This document shows positions 1 to 5,774 of a stretch of DNA of 7,539 bases, piece by piece. Position numbers and translations under genes: made by a program. Every line of letters begins with the position of its first letter. Within the stretch, counting starts at the first letter, position 1. The DNA is from Acidobacteriota bacterium (lineage in GTDB: Bacteria; Acidobacteriota; Terriglobia; UBA7540): assembly GCA_021827255.1 (NCBI GenBank), contig JAKAWO010000145.1, forward strand, positions 1 through 7,539, read 5' to 3'. Below the pieces are notes generated by a model. That model saw only the letters and a list, made by a program, of their open reading frames with translations. It ran no database searches and was not told the origin of the DNA.

Positions 1-1
1 C

Positions 2-34
2 GGCGCGGAAGTGAGCCGCGCGCTGGCGAATTGA
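2..34 (+). CDS. possible C-terminal tail of an upstream gene (10 codons and stop)
   Basis: The frame starting at base 2 reads GAEVSRALAN and then TGA at 32-34. The codons are GC-rich and look like ordinary coding sequence, so this could be the last residues of a gene that begins before the window. Ten residues are too few to identify a family, and an open frame of this length also arises by chance in GC-rich DNA. It is listed only because the window starts abruptly here. Confidence 0.25.
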   Translation, partial: GAEVSRALAN

Positions 35-193
35 CCACCGCCCCCGCAAACAGGGCTCGCCCTGCTCCGCAAAAGCCATTTCGCCGATCAATCTCGATTC
101 TTGGGTCGCGGCGTCGTCTTGACCGCACCCGGCCCCATGCCCTAAACTCAACCATCGTCGGGCTGAAGGCTTTTTCCCAGCGGCCCGAGCCCT

Positions 194-268
194 GGCGGGG
201 TAGCTCAGTGGTAGAGCGAGGGTCTCATAATCCCTAGGTCGGGAGTTCGATCCTCCCCCCCGCTACCA
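194..268 (+). tRNA. tRNA-Met (anticodon CAU), elongator type
   Basis: The segment folds as a complete cloverleaf. The acceptor arm is 194-200 with 258-264, six Watson-Crick pairs and a G1-U72 wobble. U8 and A9 follow at 201-202. The D arm is GCTC/GAGC around a seven-base loop with the GG pair. The anticodon arm is 219-235 with loop CTCATAA, so the anticodon is CAT at 226-228; the pair closing the loop is T-T. The T arm is GGGAG/CTCCC around TTCGATC. A265 is the discriminator and CCA is encoded at 266-268. The paired first acceptor position argues against initiator tRNA, which has an unpaired 1-72 position. A lysidine-modified tRNA-Ile2 also carries a CAU anticodon and cannot be fully excluded, although the acceptor sequence looks more like elongator tRNA-Met. 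Confidence 0.93.
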
Positions 269-593
269 TCTTTCGCTTAGTCCAACCGCGTGGCTGGGGT
301 GACGGGGATTTATCCGTCGCGGGCCTGCCAGGCATGGCGATTCGCGCCGCCTGCGGCACAATCCGCTCTTCCGCGGCTAGAGGAAGGCCGCGTGGACATC
401 AGCCGCGCCCCAAGCTTCCCGCGCGCGCCGCGTCACCAGGAGCAACCCGCCCCAAGCAATCCACTCCGCCAAGTTTGCCGGCCGCAGGGCCGCGCCGTTC
501 GCCCGGTCGGAGAGCGCGCAGGGCATTTGCGCGCCCCTGGCTCGCATCGGGGACCACCCTCAGAACGTCAATCGCCTAGGCTATAATCGCCAC
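269..593. other. GC-rich intergenic stretch with no convincing gene
   Basis: No reading frame here has a recognisable domain. The two overlapping + frames at 290-586 and 334-579 translate to proline- and arginine-rich sequence typical of non-coding GC-rich DNA, and no good ribosome binding site precedes them. Two small dyads are visible: GACGG/CCGTC at 301-318 around an eight-base loop, and GCCTG-C-CAGGC at 323-333. Neither is followed by a T-run, so neither is a clear terminator for the tRNA. A perfect TATAAT lies at 582-587, but no TTGACA-like hexamer sits 16-18 bases upstream. Confidence 0.5.
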
Positions 594-636
594 GGAACTG
601 GTTCCAATTGGACAAATGGGACGTTTGGGACATTTT
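594..636. repeat. short dyad followed by three 9-bp direct repeats
   Basis: The segment begins with GGAAC-TG-GTTCC at 594-605. Three tandem 9-base units follow, each starting GGAC: GGACAAATG at 610-618, GGACGTTTG at 619-627 and GGACATTTT at 628-636. It stands at the point where composition changes from GC-rich to AT-rich. Read on the minus strand it starts TGTCCC, and multiple protein-binding repeats are found at the ends of some insertion elements, but no transposase or matching second end is visible. It could equally be a regulator binding site ahead of the kinase gene. Confidence 0.5.
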
Positions 637-760
637 TCATAACTATTTGTATCTTATTGATATATATTAACTTATAATGATATTTGCGGCCATAAGTTCT
701 TGTCTTTAGTGACTTTGTGACGCTTTTGGATACAGTCGGTAAAATTTACCACCTTGCCTG
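637..760 (+). promoter_or_regulatory. AT-rich upstream region, probable promoter area of the sensor-regulator pair
   Basis: This is the only strongly AT-rich stretch in the window and it lies upstream of the kinase gene. It contains a perfect TATAAT at 673-678, a TTGATA at 657-662 that is too close to pair with it, and a TTGTGA at 715-720 with TAAAAT at 740-745 (19-base spacer). The 13-base dyad GGTAAA-A-TTTACC at 738-750 overlaps that last hexamer and could be an operator. No single -35/-10 pair is convincing. The assignment rests on composition and position, and the leader to the kinase start would be 150 bases or more. Confidence 0.35.
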
Positions 761-914
761 CCTCGCGGTTCTGCCCTCGCGCTGGACCGCGCCAACGGCT
801 CCCTTACGAATGTGCTCGCTCAGCCGGCTTAACTCGCGGGCCTAGCGAATCTACGGTCTTATGCTCGTCGAGGCAGGATGGCCCGAGGTGCTCGGGCGCA
901 CCACCAGGCGTAGA

Positions 915-2408
915 ATGGCATATGAAGATATCTCAAGGCCTTTGGGCGTGGAGAACAGGGTGCGAGTGGGTATTGTAAGCGGCCTCCGCTTCGCTGGAGC
1001 TTTGACACTCGTCGCGGCCGTTACCTTCTTATATTCGCGTTTGCTCAGCGTGAACTCCACGACCGTGGCGATGTCTTACTTGCTGGTCGTTCTTGGAGTC
1101 GCCACCGTTTGGGGGCTTTGGGAAGCGGTCGCGGCTTCTGTTCTCGGAATGATCTGCTTCAATTACTTTTTCTTGCCGCCCGTCGGCACCCTGACGATCG
1201 CCGACCCCCAGAACTGGGTGGCGCTGTTCGCCTTCCTCGCAACCTCCGTCACCGCCAGCCAACTCTCTTCGCAAGCCAAGCGAAGAGCTGAGGAGGCGGT
1301 CTTCCGGCAGCACGAGTTGGAGCGCCTTTACGCGCTCAGCCGCAACTTGCTGCTGGTGGACAGCCCTGAAGAATTGGCTAAGCAGATCGCCCATCAGATG
1401 GCGCAGATTTTCTGCTTGCGGGGAGTTGCTTTTTTTGATCGCGCTAGCAACCGAGTTTACCGGGCAGGTCCTGAGGACATCCCAGCCGATGAAGCTAAAT
1501 TGAGAGATGTCGCCGTGCAAGGAACCGTCTTGCACGATGCCGCCACTTCGACCACGGTCATGCCCATTCGCTTGGGCGGAGAGCCGTTGGGGAGCTTCGC
1601 CGTCCGGGGGTCGGGCGTTTCTGAAACGGCGCTTCACTCGATCGCCAATCTTGCGGCTATCGCGCTTGAGCAGGCCCGCGCCCAGGAGACCGCGAGCCAT
1701 GCTGAAGCTGTGCGGCAGAGCGAGGAGCTGAAGTCCACCTTGCTGGATGCCATGGCGCACGAATTCAAAACGCCCCTCACCCCTATCAAAGCGGCGGTCA
1801 CCTCCATGCTTGCCGATGGGATGTCAAATCCGGCTCACCAGGAACTGCTGCGCATTGTGGACGAGGAAACGGACCGATTGAACTCGATGCTGACGGAAGC
1901 TATTCAGATGGCACGCATCGAGGCTGGGAAACTTGGTCTCCGGACGAGCGCTCATCCGTTGGACGAACTGCTGAAACCGAGTCTCGCCAAACTCGGCGCC
2001 GAGGCCGAAGGCAGAAAGGTTGAAGTGGACATCCCCCAGGATCTGCCGCGGGTGAAAGCCGACCCGGAGCTAGTGGGAATCGTGCTATGGCAGCTTTTGA
2101 GCAACATCATCCGATACACCCCTCCCGGCTCGGGTTTTGCCATACGGGCCCGCGCTCGGGACGGTTCTGTATGTATCAGCGTGGCCGACGGCGGGCCAGG
2201 CATATCTCCGCAGGAGCAAGCCCGCATCTTTGAGAAGTTTTACAGAAGCCAGCCGCATCGCGGCCTGATTCCCGGCAGCGGCATGGGGCTCGCCATCGCT
2301 CGCGAGATCGTTCAGGCACACGGCGGAAGAATATGGGTGGAAAGCAATCCAGGCGCTGGGTCGGTGTTCTTTTTTACGCTTCCGGCGGCGAAAGAAGCGG
2401 CATCATGA
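915..2408 (+). CDS. kdpD: KdpD-type sensor histidine kinase lacking the N-terminal KdpD/Usp half
   Basis: This is a membrane sensor kinase of 497 residues from the ATG at 915. In order it has a four-helix DUF4118-like membrane domain (about 16-117), a GAF-like region (about 135-255), a HisKA domain with AHEFKTPLTP and phospho-acceptor His282, and a HATPase domain with N box LLSNIIRYTP (about 394-403), G1 box DGGPGI (425-430), F box IFEKFYR and G2 box GSGMGLAIA. E. coli KdpD is about 890 residues and starts with a cytoplasmic nucleotide-binding KdpD domain plus a Usp domain. That half is absent here, and no Walker A motif is present. I chose 915 because AGG lies six bases before it, whereas the in-frame ATG at 861 has no binding site and adds 18 unconserved residues. 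The stop overlaps the start of the next gene. Expected role: sensing potassium limitation or osmotic stress and phosphorylating KdpE. Confidence 0.88.
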   Translation: MAYEDISRPLGVENRVRVGIVSGLRFAGALTLVAAVTFLYSRLLSVNSTTVAMSYLLVVLGVATVWGLWEAVAASVLGMICFNYFFLPPVGTLTIADPQNWVALFAFLATSVTASQLSSQAKRRAEEAVFRQHELERLYALSRNLLLVDSPEELAKQIAHQMAQIFCLRGVAFFDRASNRVYRAGPEDIPADEAKLRDVAVQGTVLHDAATSTTVMPIRLGGEPLGSFAVRGSGVSETALHSIANLAAIALEQARAQETASHAEAVRQSEELKSTLLDAMAHEFKTPLTPIKAAVTSMLADGMSNPAHQELLRIVDEETDRLNSMLTEAIQMARIEAGKLGLRTSAHPLDELLKPSLAKLGAEAEGRKVEVDIPQDLPRVKADPELVGIVLWQLLSNIIRYTPPGSGFAIRARARDGSVCISVADGGPGISPQEQARIFEKFYRSQPHRGLIPGSGMGLAIAREIVQAHGGRIWVESNPGAGSVFFFTLPAAKEAAS

Positions 2409-3103
2409 GCAGCGCAAAAATCCTGGTCGTAGATGACGATCCGCAAATCCGGCGCGTCATGCGCATGACACTCGTCGCGCAGGGCTATACGGTGAGCGAC
2501 GCCCGAACCGGTGAAGAGGCTTTGCAATCGCTTCGAGATGGTCCACAGGACCTGGTCCTCCTCGACATCAACATGCCGGGGATGGGCGGCCTCGAGACGT
2601 GCCGCCTGATTCGCTCCTCGAGCGAAATCCCCATCATCGTCCTCACCGTGCGGAACGCCGAAAAAGACAAGGTCGAGGTTCTGGATGCGGGCGCCGACGA
2701 TTACGTGACCAAACCGTTTGGCACTCCGGAGCTGATGGCCCGGATCCGAGCGGCGCTGCGGCGCGCTTCGGTTCCGGCCGACGGCCTGCCTCAACGCCTC
2801 CTGCTCGGTGAGGTGGAGATTGATTTTCTGGCTCGCCGCGTTCATGACGGCATCAAGGATTTCCCTCTGACTCCCAAGGAAGTTGACCTGCTTCGTTACC
2901 TTGCAGCGAATCTCAACGCTCCGGTGCCACACGCCAAGCTCCTTCAAACCATCTGGGGCCCCGACTACGGCAATGAAGTCGAATATTTGCGCGTGTTCGT
3001 CAATCGCCTCCGCAAGAAAATCGAGCGCGACCCCTCGAACCCCCGTTACCTCCTGACGGCGCCGCGAGTTGGGTATCAACTGCAAGGCCCGCCTCAGAGA
3101 TAA
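2405..3103 (+). CDS. kdpE: KdpE-type response regulator, OmpR/PhoB family
   Basis: The product has 232 residues: a receiver domain (about 5-118) followed by a winged-helix DNA-binding domain (about 130-228). The receiver shows the acidic cluster Asp10-Asp11-Asp12, the phospho-acceptor Asp54 in VLLDINMPG, Thr81 in IIVLTVR and Lys103 in VTKPF. The C-terminal part shows LTPKEVDLLRYLA, LLQTIWGPDYG and the recognition-helix region YLRVFVNRLRKKIE, then RYLLTAPRVGYQL, all typical of KdpE. The ATG at 2405 overlaps the kinase stop (ATGA), which suggests translational coupling. The open frame extends 24 codons upstream inside the kinase gene, but those residues are not receiver-like. It is expected to activate the kdp transport genes, most likely through the repeats at 3108-3138. 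Confidence 0.93.
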   Translation: MSSAKILVVDDDPQIRRVMRMTLVAQGYTVSDARTGEEALQSLRDGPQDLVLLDINMPGMGGLETCRLIRSSSEIPIIVLTVRNAEKDKVEVLDAGADDYVTKPFGTPELMARIRAALRRASVPADGLPQRLLLGEVEIDFLARRVHDGIKDFPLTPKEVDLLRYLAANLNAPVPHAKLLQTIWGPDYGNEVEYLRVFVNRLRKKIERDPSNPRYLLTAPRVGYQLQGPPQR

Positions 3104-3107
3104 ACAA

Positions 3108-3138
3108 TTCTTTATGATTTCTTTATGCGTTCTTTATG
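3108..3138 (+). promoter_or_regulatory. candidate KdpE operator: three TTCTTTATG repeats at an 11-bp period
   Basis: Exact copies of TTCTTTATG begin at 3108, 3119 and 3130, so the repeat period is 11 bases, one helical turn. They start five bases after the kdpE stop and lie just before the usp-kdpFAB unit. OmpR/PhoB-family regulators, KdpE included, bind head-to-tail on T-rich direct repeats about 11 bases apart, so position and shape fit a KdpE site; the binding itself is inferred. An eight-base palindrome, CGCTAGCG, follows at 3146-3153. Weak -10 candidates are TAGCTC at 3141-3146 and TAGGGT at 3155-3160. A regulated promoter here would put the transporter genes under KdpE control separately from the sensor genes. 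Confidence 0.7.
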
Positions 3139-3171
3139 CCTAGCTCGCTAGCGTTAGGGTGAGTGGAGCCG

Positions 3172-3654
3172 ATGAGGAACGCCGTTCGATATGAAGTGCC
3201 GATGCCGCGAGGCGTCCGAGATGATCGGTTTGAACTGGAGACTCAAGCGGGCGCCCAAGCCGCCTCCACCCTGGCAGTGGACGTCATTTACACATCGGAA
3301 GCTGGAACACGGAGCGCGCTGAAAACGGCGTGGGCACTTGCGCGGGGTCTGGGCGCGCGCGTTTGCCTGGTGTTCGTTTACGCGGTTCCTTACGCGCTCC
3401 CTTTGAACGAGCCGGCGGTCTCGCTGCCGTTCCTCAAGGCGAACCTCGCGAAGCTGGCGAGCGGTTTTCCGGGCGAAGCTTCGGTCAACATTTACCTCTG
3501 CCGGGAACCGTTCGCGACCTTGTGCGACGTGTTGCGCGGGTCTTCCTTGGTTGTCCTGGGCGGCAGGGTGCGCTGGTGGGTGACTCAGGAGCGCCGGTTG
3601 GCGCGCCGCCTCAAGAAGCTGGGCCACCACGTGGTTTTTGTCGAATCGAGGTGA
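3172..3654 (+). CDS. stand-alone Usp-like protein of the kdp operon
   Basis: The product has 160 residues from the ATG at 3172, chosen because AGGGTGA at 3156-3162 lies nine bases before it. An in-frame GTG at 3163 is possible but sits directly against that site. After about 35 poorly structured residues comes an alpha/beta domain resembling universal stress proteins: strand VDVIYTS, helix SALKTAWALARGLGARV, strand CLVFVYAVPYALPL, a central helix, strand VNIYLCREP, strand SLVVLGG, helix TQERRLARRLKKLG and strand HHVVFVE. The usual nucleotide-binding G-x2-G-x9-G(S/T) motif is missing; GGRVRWWVTQERRL stands at that place. KdpD of E. coli contains a Usp domain and the kinase here lacks it, so this protein may supply a similar regulatory part in trans. 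That is inference. It could also be a simple accessory stress protein. Confidence 0.72.
   Translation: MRNAVRYEVPMPRGVRDDRFELETQAGAQAASTLAVDVIYTSEAGTRSALKTAWALARGLGARVCLVFVYAVPYALPLNEPAVSLPFLKANLAKLASGFPGEASVNIYLCREPFATLCDVLRGSSLVVLGGRVRWWVTQERRLARRLKKLGHHVVFVESR
3648..3654 (+). promoter_or_regulatory. ribosome binding site fixing a GTG start at 3659
   Basis: GAGGTGA is a full match to the anti-Shine-Dalgarno sequence. It overlaps the stop codon of the Usp-like gene, and its GAGG core ends seven bases before the GTG at 3659. This is the main reason for calling the 28-codon frame that follows a real gene. It also suggests translational coupling to the gene before it. Confidence 0.75.
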
Positions 3655-3658
3655 GACC

Positions 3659-3745
3659 GTGGCGCTCGACCTCTTTTACATCTTGGTGGCTGTGTTCTTT
3701 TTTGCCGCTCTCTGGCTCCTCACTAAAGCCTGTGGCCGGCTATAA
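3659..3745 (+). CDS. 28-residue single-helix membrane peptide of the kdp operon
   Basis: The frame starts with GTG at 3659 and ends with TAA at 3743-3745. It encodes 28 residues: a short acidic start (MALD), one hydrophobic helix from about residue 5 to 22 (LFYILVAVFFFAALWLL), and a short tail TKACGRL. A near-perfect ribosome binding site precedes it and the gap to the Usp-like gene is four bases. It is not KdpF, which follows as a separate gene with its own signature. From memory, tiny one-helix peptides ending in a Cys-x-Arg-Leu-like tail occur next to kdpF in other bacteria, but I cannot verify that here. The likely place is the inner membrane, perhaps with the Kdp complex or the sensor; the function is unknown. 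Confidence 0.7.
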   Translation: MALDLFYILVAVFFFAALWLLTKACGRL

Positions 3746-3770
3746 GGACAACCAGAAGTCAGGAGCCAGA
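3711..3770. repeat. perfect 10-bp inverted repeat spanning the end of the small peptide gene
   Basis: TCTGGCTCCT at 3711-3720 is matched by its exact complement AGGAGCCAGA at 3761-3770, with 40 bases between. After one mismatch a further three bases pair (ACT with AGT). The left arm lies in the coding sequence of the 28-residue peptide and the right arm in the gap before kdpF. In the mRNA this could form a long-looped hairpin. No T-run follows, so it is not a standard terminator. Confidence 0.55.
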
Positions 3771-3788
3771 CGACCGAATACTGAAGTG
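3754..3788 (+). repeat. degenerate 7-base repeats in the gap before kdpF
   Basis: The sequence can be cut into five consecutive heptamers: AGAAGTC, AGGAGCC, AGACGAC, CGAATAC and TGAAGTG. They share a loose (A/T)G-A-rich pattern ending in C or G. They fill part of the 117-base gap between the 28-residue peptide gene and kdpF, which is otherwise unusually wide for this tightly packed operon. Similar imprecise heptamer strings occur in intergenic DNA of some bacteria, but the periodicity here is weak and may be chance. Confidence 0.35.
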
Positions 3789-3850
3789 CAAAGCCTCAAG
3801 CTCAGAGGGCGGCTCAGTGTCAGACTTCTACATTTGGCTTCTGCGTTGGC

Positions 3851-3856
3851 AGGAGG
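3851..3856 (+). promoter_or_regulatory. ribosome binding site of kdpF
   Basis: A perfect AGGAGG lies six bases before the GTG at 3863. It fixes the start of the 27-codon kdpF frame. Confidence 0.85.
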
Positions 3857-3862
3857 ACTGGC

Positions 3863-3946
3863 GTGGAATATATCATTGCGGGCGTTGTAGCGGCCTTTCT
3901 GTTCGTTTATCTGGTTTACGCGCTGTTGCGACCAGAGCGGTTCTGA
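3863..3946 (+). CDS. kdpF: KdpF, small membrane subunit of the Kdp potassium pump
   Basis: A GTG-started frame of 27 codons encodes one transmembrane helix (about residues 3-22) followed by the short tail LLRPERF. The FVYLVYALLRPERF end is the signature of KdpF, whose usual length is 25-30 residues. In E. coli KdpF binds KdpA in the inner membrane and stabilises the KdpABC complex, although it is not strictly required. A perfect AGGAGG six bases upstream and the following kdpA, which begins ten bases after the stop, support the call. Confidence 0.92.
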   Translation: MEYIIAGVVAAFLFVYLVYALLRPERF

Positions 3947-3956
3947 GGAGGGTTCA

Positions 3957-5771
3957 ATGACCGCGAGCGGCGTCTTGTATATCGCCGTTTATTTTCTGAT
4001 TTTGCTGGCGCTCACCAAGCCCTTGGGTCTTTACATGGCGAACGTCTTCGAGGGCCGCCGCACCTTCCTCGATCCCGCGCTACGGCCGTTGGAGCGTTTG
4101 ACCTACCGCCTGTGCGGCGTCCGCGAGGATGCGGAGCAACGTTGGACGCAATATGCGGCCTCGCTCCTCGCCTTCAGTCTGGCCGGATTTCTCTTCGCCT
4201 TTTTGATTCAGCGCCTCCAGGGTTTTCTGCCGTTGAACCCGATGGGGTTTGGCACGCATCACGCGCCAGCTAACCACACCCCGATGACTCCTGACCTGGC
4301 CTTCAACACCGCGGTGAGCTTTGTGACCAACACGAACTGGCAGGCCTACGGCGGCGAGACGACGCTCAGCTATCTGGTCCAAATGGCGGCCTTGACCGTG
4401 CAGAATTTTGTCTCCGCCGCCGCCGGGATCGCGGTGGCGATTGCGCTGATCCGCGGCTTCGCCCGCAAACAGATGAATAGCATCGGCAATTTTTGGGTGG
4501 ACCTTACCCGGTGCACGCTCTATGTGCTGCTGCCCATCTCGTTCGTTTTCGCGTTTTTCCTTTGCGCGCGCGGCGTCCCACAAACGCTGGGAGCTTACGC
4601 GCAGGCGAAAACTTTGGAGGGCCCCGTGCAAACCATCGCCGTCGGGCCGGTGGCGTCGCAGGAAGCCATCAAAATGCTGGGGACCAACGGCGGCGGCTTT
4701 TTCAACACCAATTCGGCGCACCCCTTTGAGAATCCGACCCCTCTGACGAACTTTGTCGAGCTTCTGTCCATTCTTCTGATTTCGTCCGGACTCACTTACA
4801 CGTTTGGGAAGATGGTGGGCGACACGCGGCAAGGATGGGCGTTGTTTGCTGCTATGTCCGTGTTGTTCTTTGCGGGGGTTTTTATCTGCTATAGGGCCGA
4901 GCAGGCGGGCAATCCCAATCTGGCTCGCCTGGGGATCGAGACCAAAGCGACACAAACTCAGCCGGGCGGCAACATGGAAGGCAAAGAAGTTCGATTCGGC
5001 ATCGCCAGCTCAGCGCTGTGGGCGACCGCCACAACCGACGCTAGCAGCGGAAGCGTGAACAGCATGCACGACAGCTACACGCCGCTCGGTGGCCTGATCC
5101 CGATGTTCAACTTGCAGACCGACGAAGTGATTTTCGGCGGAGTCGGCTCCGGCCTCTATGGAATGCTCTTGTACGCCATCGTCGGCGTGTTTATCGCCGG
5201 GCTAATGGTGGGTCGCACGCCCGAATACCTGGGAAAGAAGATCGAGCAAAAAGAGGTCAAGATGGCGATGATCGCAATTATCGCCACCGCCTTCGCCATC
5301 CTGGTGTTCACGGCGGTCACGCTGGATGCGCATTTTGCCGCGCGCGGTTACTGGAACCCTCCCGGGCCGGCCATTGGCAACGTTCAGAACGGCGGCCCGC
5401 ATGGTTTTAGCGAGGTGTTGTACGCGTATTCGAGCGCTTCGGAGAACAACGGCAGCGCCTTTGCGGGGCTCAACGCCAACACGCCTTGGTACAACCTCAC
5501 GCTCGGGCTGGCCATGTTGATGGGGCGATTTCTGTTTATGATTCCGGCGCTGGCGATTGCCGGAAGCCTGGCGGCCAAGAAGAAAGTGCCGGAGACCAGC
5601 GGCACGCTGCCGACGCACGGCGCCCTCTTTGTGGCTCTTTTGGTAGGGGTGGTGATGGTGGTCGGCGCATTGACCTTCTTCCCAGCCCTTTCGCTGGGTC
5701 CCATTGTGGAGTATTTCCTGATGCTGAAGGGGAAGCTCTATTCCTCTTTGGTGTTATCGGCCGGGAGCTGA
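3957..5771 (+). CDS. kdpA: KdpA, potassium-binding and selectivity subunit of the Kdp ATPase
   Basis: The 604-residue membrane protein belongs to the superfamily of K+ transporters. KdpA takes up and selects K+ and passes it to KdpB. The four pore-loop motifs are all present: SFVTNTNWQAYGGE (about 121-134), LGTNGGGFFNTNSAHPFENP (241-260), GGVGSGLYGML (394-404) and ENNGSAFAGL (496-505). Many hydrophobic helices lie between them, beginning with VLYIAVYFLILLALTKPLG near the N-terminus. The start has GAGGAGGG ending four bases upstream, overlapping the kdpF stop. E. coli KdpA is 557 residues. The extra length here comes partly from a glycine- and proline-rich loop around 467-483 and a C-terminal tail after GPIVEYF (MLKGKLYSSLVLSAGS). 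The stop is three bases before kdpB. No damage is visible. Confidence 0.97.
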   Translation: MTASGVLYIAVYFLILLALTKPLGLYMANVFEGRRTFLDPALRPLERLTYRLCGVREDAEQRWTQYAASLLAFSLAGFLFAFLIQRLQGFLPLNPMGFGTHHAPANHTPMTPDLAFNTAVSFVTNTNWQAYGGETTLSYLVQMAALTVQNFVSAAAGIAVAIALIRGFARKQMNSIGNFWVDLTRCTLYVLLPISFVFAFFLCARGVPQTLGAYAQAKTLEGPVQTIAVGPVASQEAIKMLGTNGGGFFNTNSAHPFENPTPLTNFVELLSILLISSGLTYTFGKMVGDTRQGWALFAAMSVLFFAGVFICYRAEQAGNPNLARLGIETKATQTQPGGNMEGKEVRFGIASSALWATATTDASSGSVNSMHDSYTPLGGLIPMFNLQTDEVIFGGVGSGLYGMLLYAIVGVFIAGLMVGRTPEYLGKKIEQKEVKMAMIAIIATAFAILVFTAVTLDAHFAARGYWNPPGPAIGNVQNGGPHGFSEVLYAYSSASENNGSAFAGLNANTPWYNLTLGLAMLMGRFLFMIPALAIAGSLAAKKKVPETSGTLPTHGALFVALLVGVVMVVGALTFFPALSLGPIVEYFLMLKGKLYSSLVLSAGS

Positions 5772-5774
5772 AGC

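Noticed and set aside
31..237. Frame running through the spacer and into the tRNA gene
   Set aside because: It overlaps the tRNA and its translation has no recognisable features.
194..264. G1-U72 acceptor wobble and T-T pair at the anticodon loop as signs of a broken tRNA
   Set aside because: All arms, conserved loop bases and the encoded CCA are intact, and G-U at the acceptor end is seen in bacterial elongator tRNA-Met genes.
290..586. Two overlapping + strand frames of 81 and 98 codons after the tRNA
   Set aside because: Low-complexity Pro/Arg/Ala-rich translation, no domain and no ribosome binding site; typical of non-coding GC-rich sequence.
657..678. TTGATA with TATAAT as a sigma-70 promoter
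   Set aside because: The spacer is only 10 bases, far from the usual 16-18, so the two hexamers cannot form one promoter.
861..914. Upstream in-frame ATG that would add 18 residues to the sensor kinase
   Set aside because: No ribosome binding site precedes it and the added residues show no membrane or domain character; the ATG at 915 has AGG at a fitting distance.
2333..2404. N-terminal extension of the response regulator by 24 codons
   Set aside because: It lies inside the kinase coding sequence and is not receiver-like; the ATGA overlap at 2405 is the usual arrangement.
4080..4955. Minus-strand frame of 291 codons opposite kdpA
   Set aside because: Shadow of kdpA, whose pore motifs are intact on the + strand.
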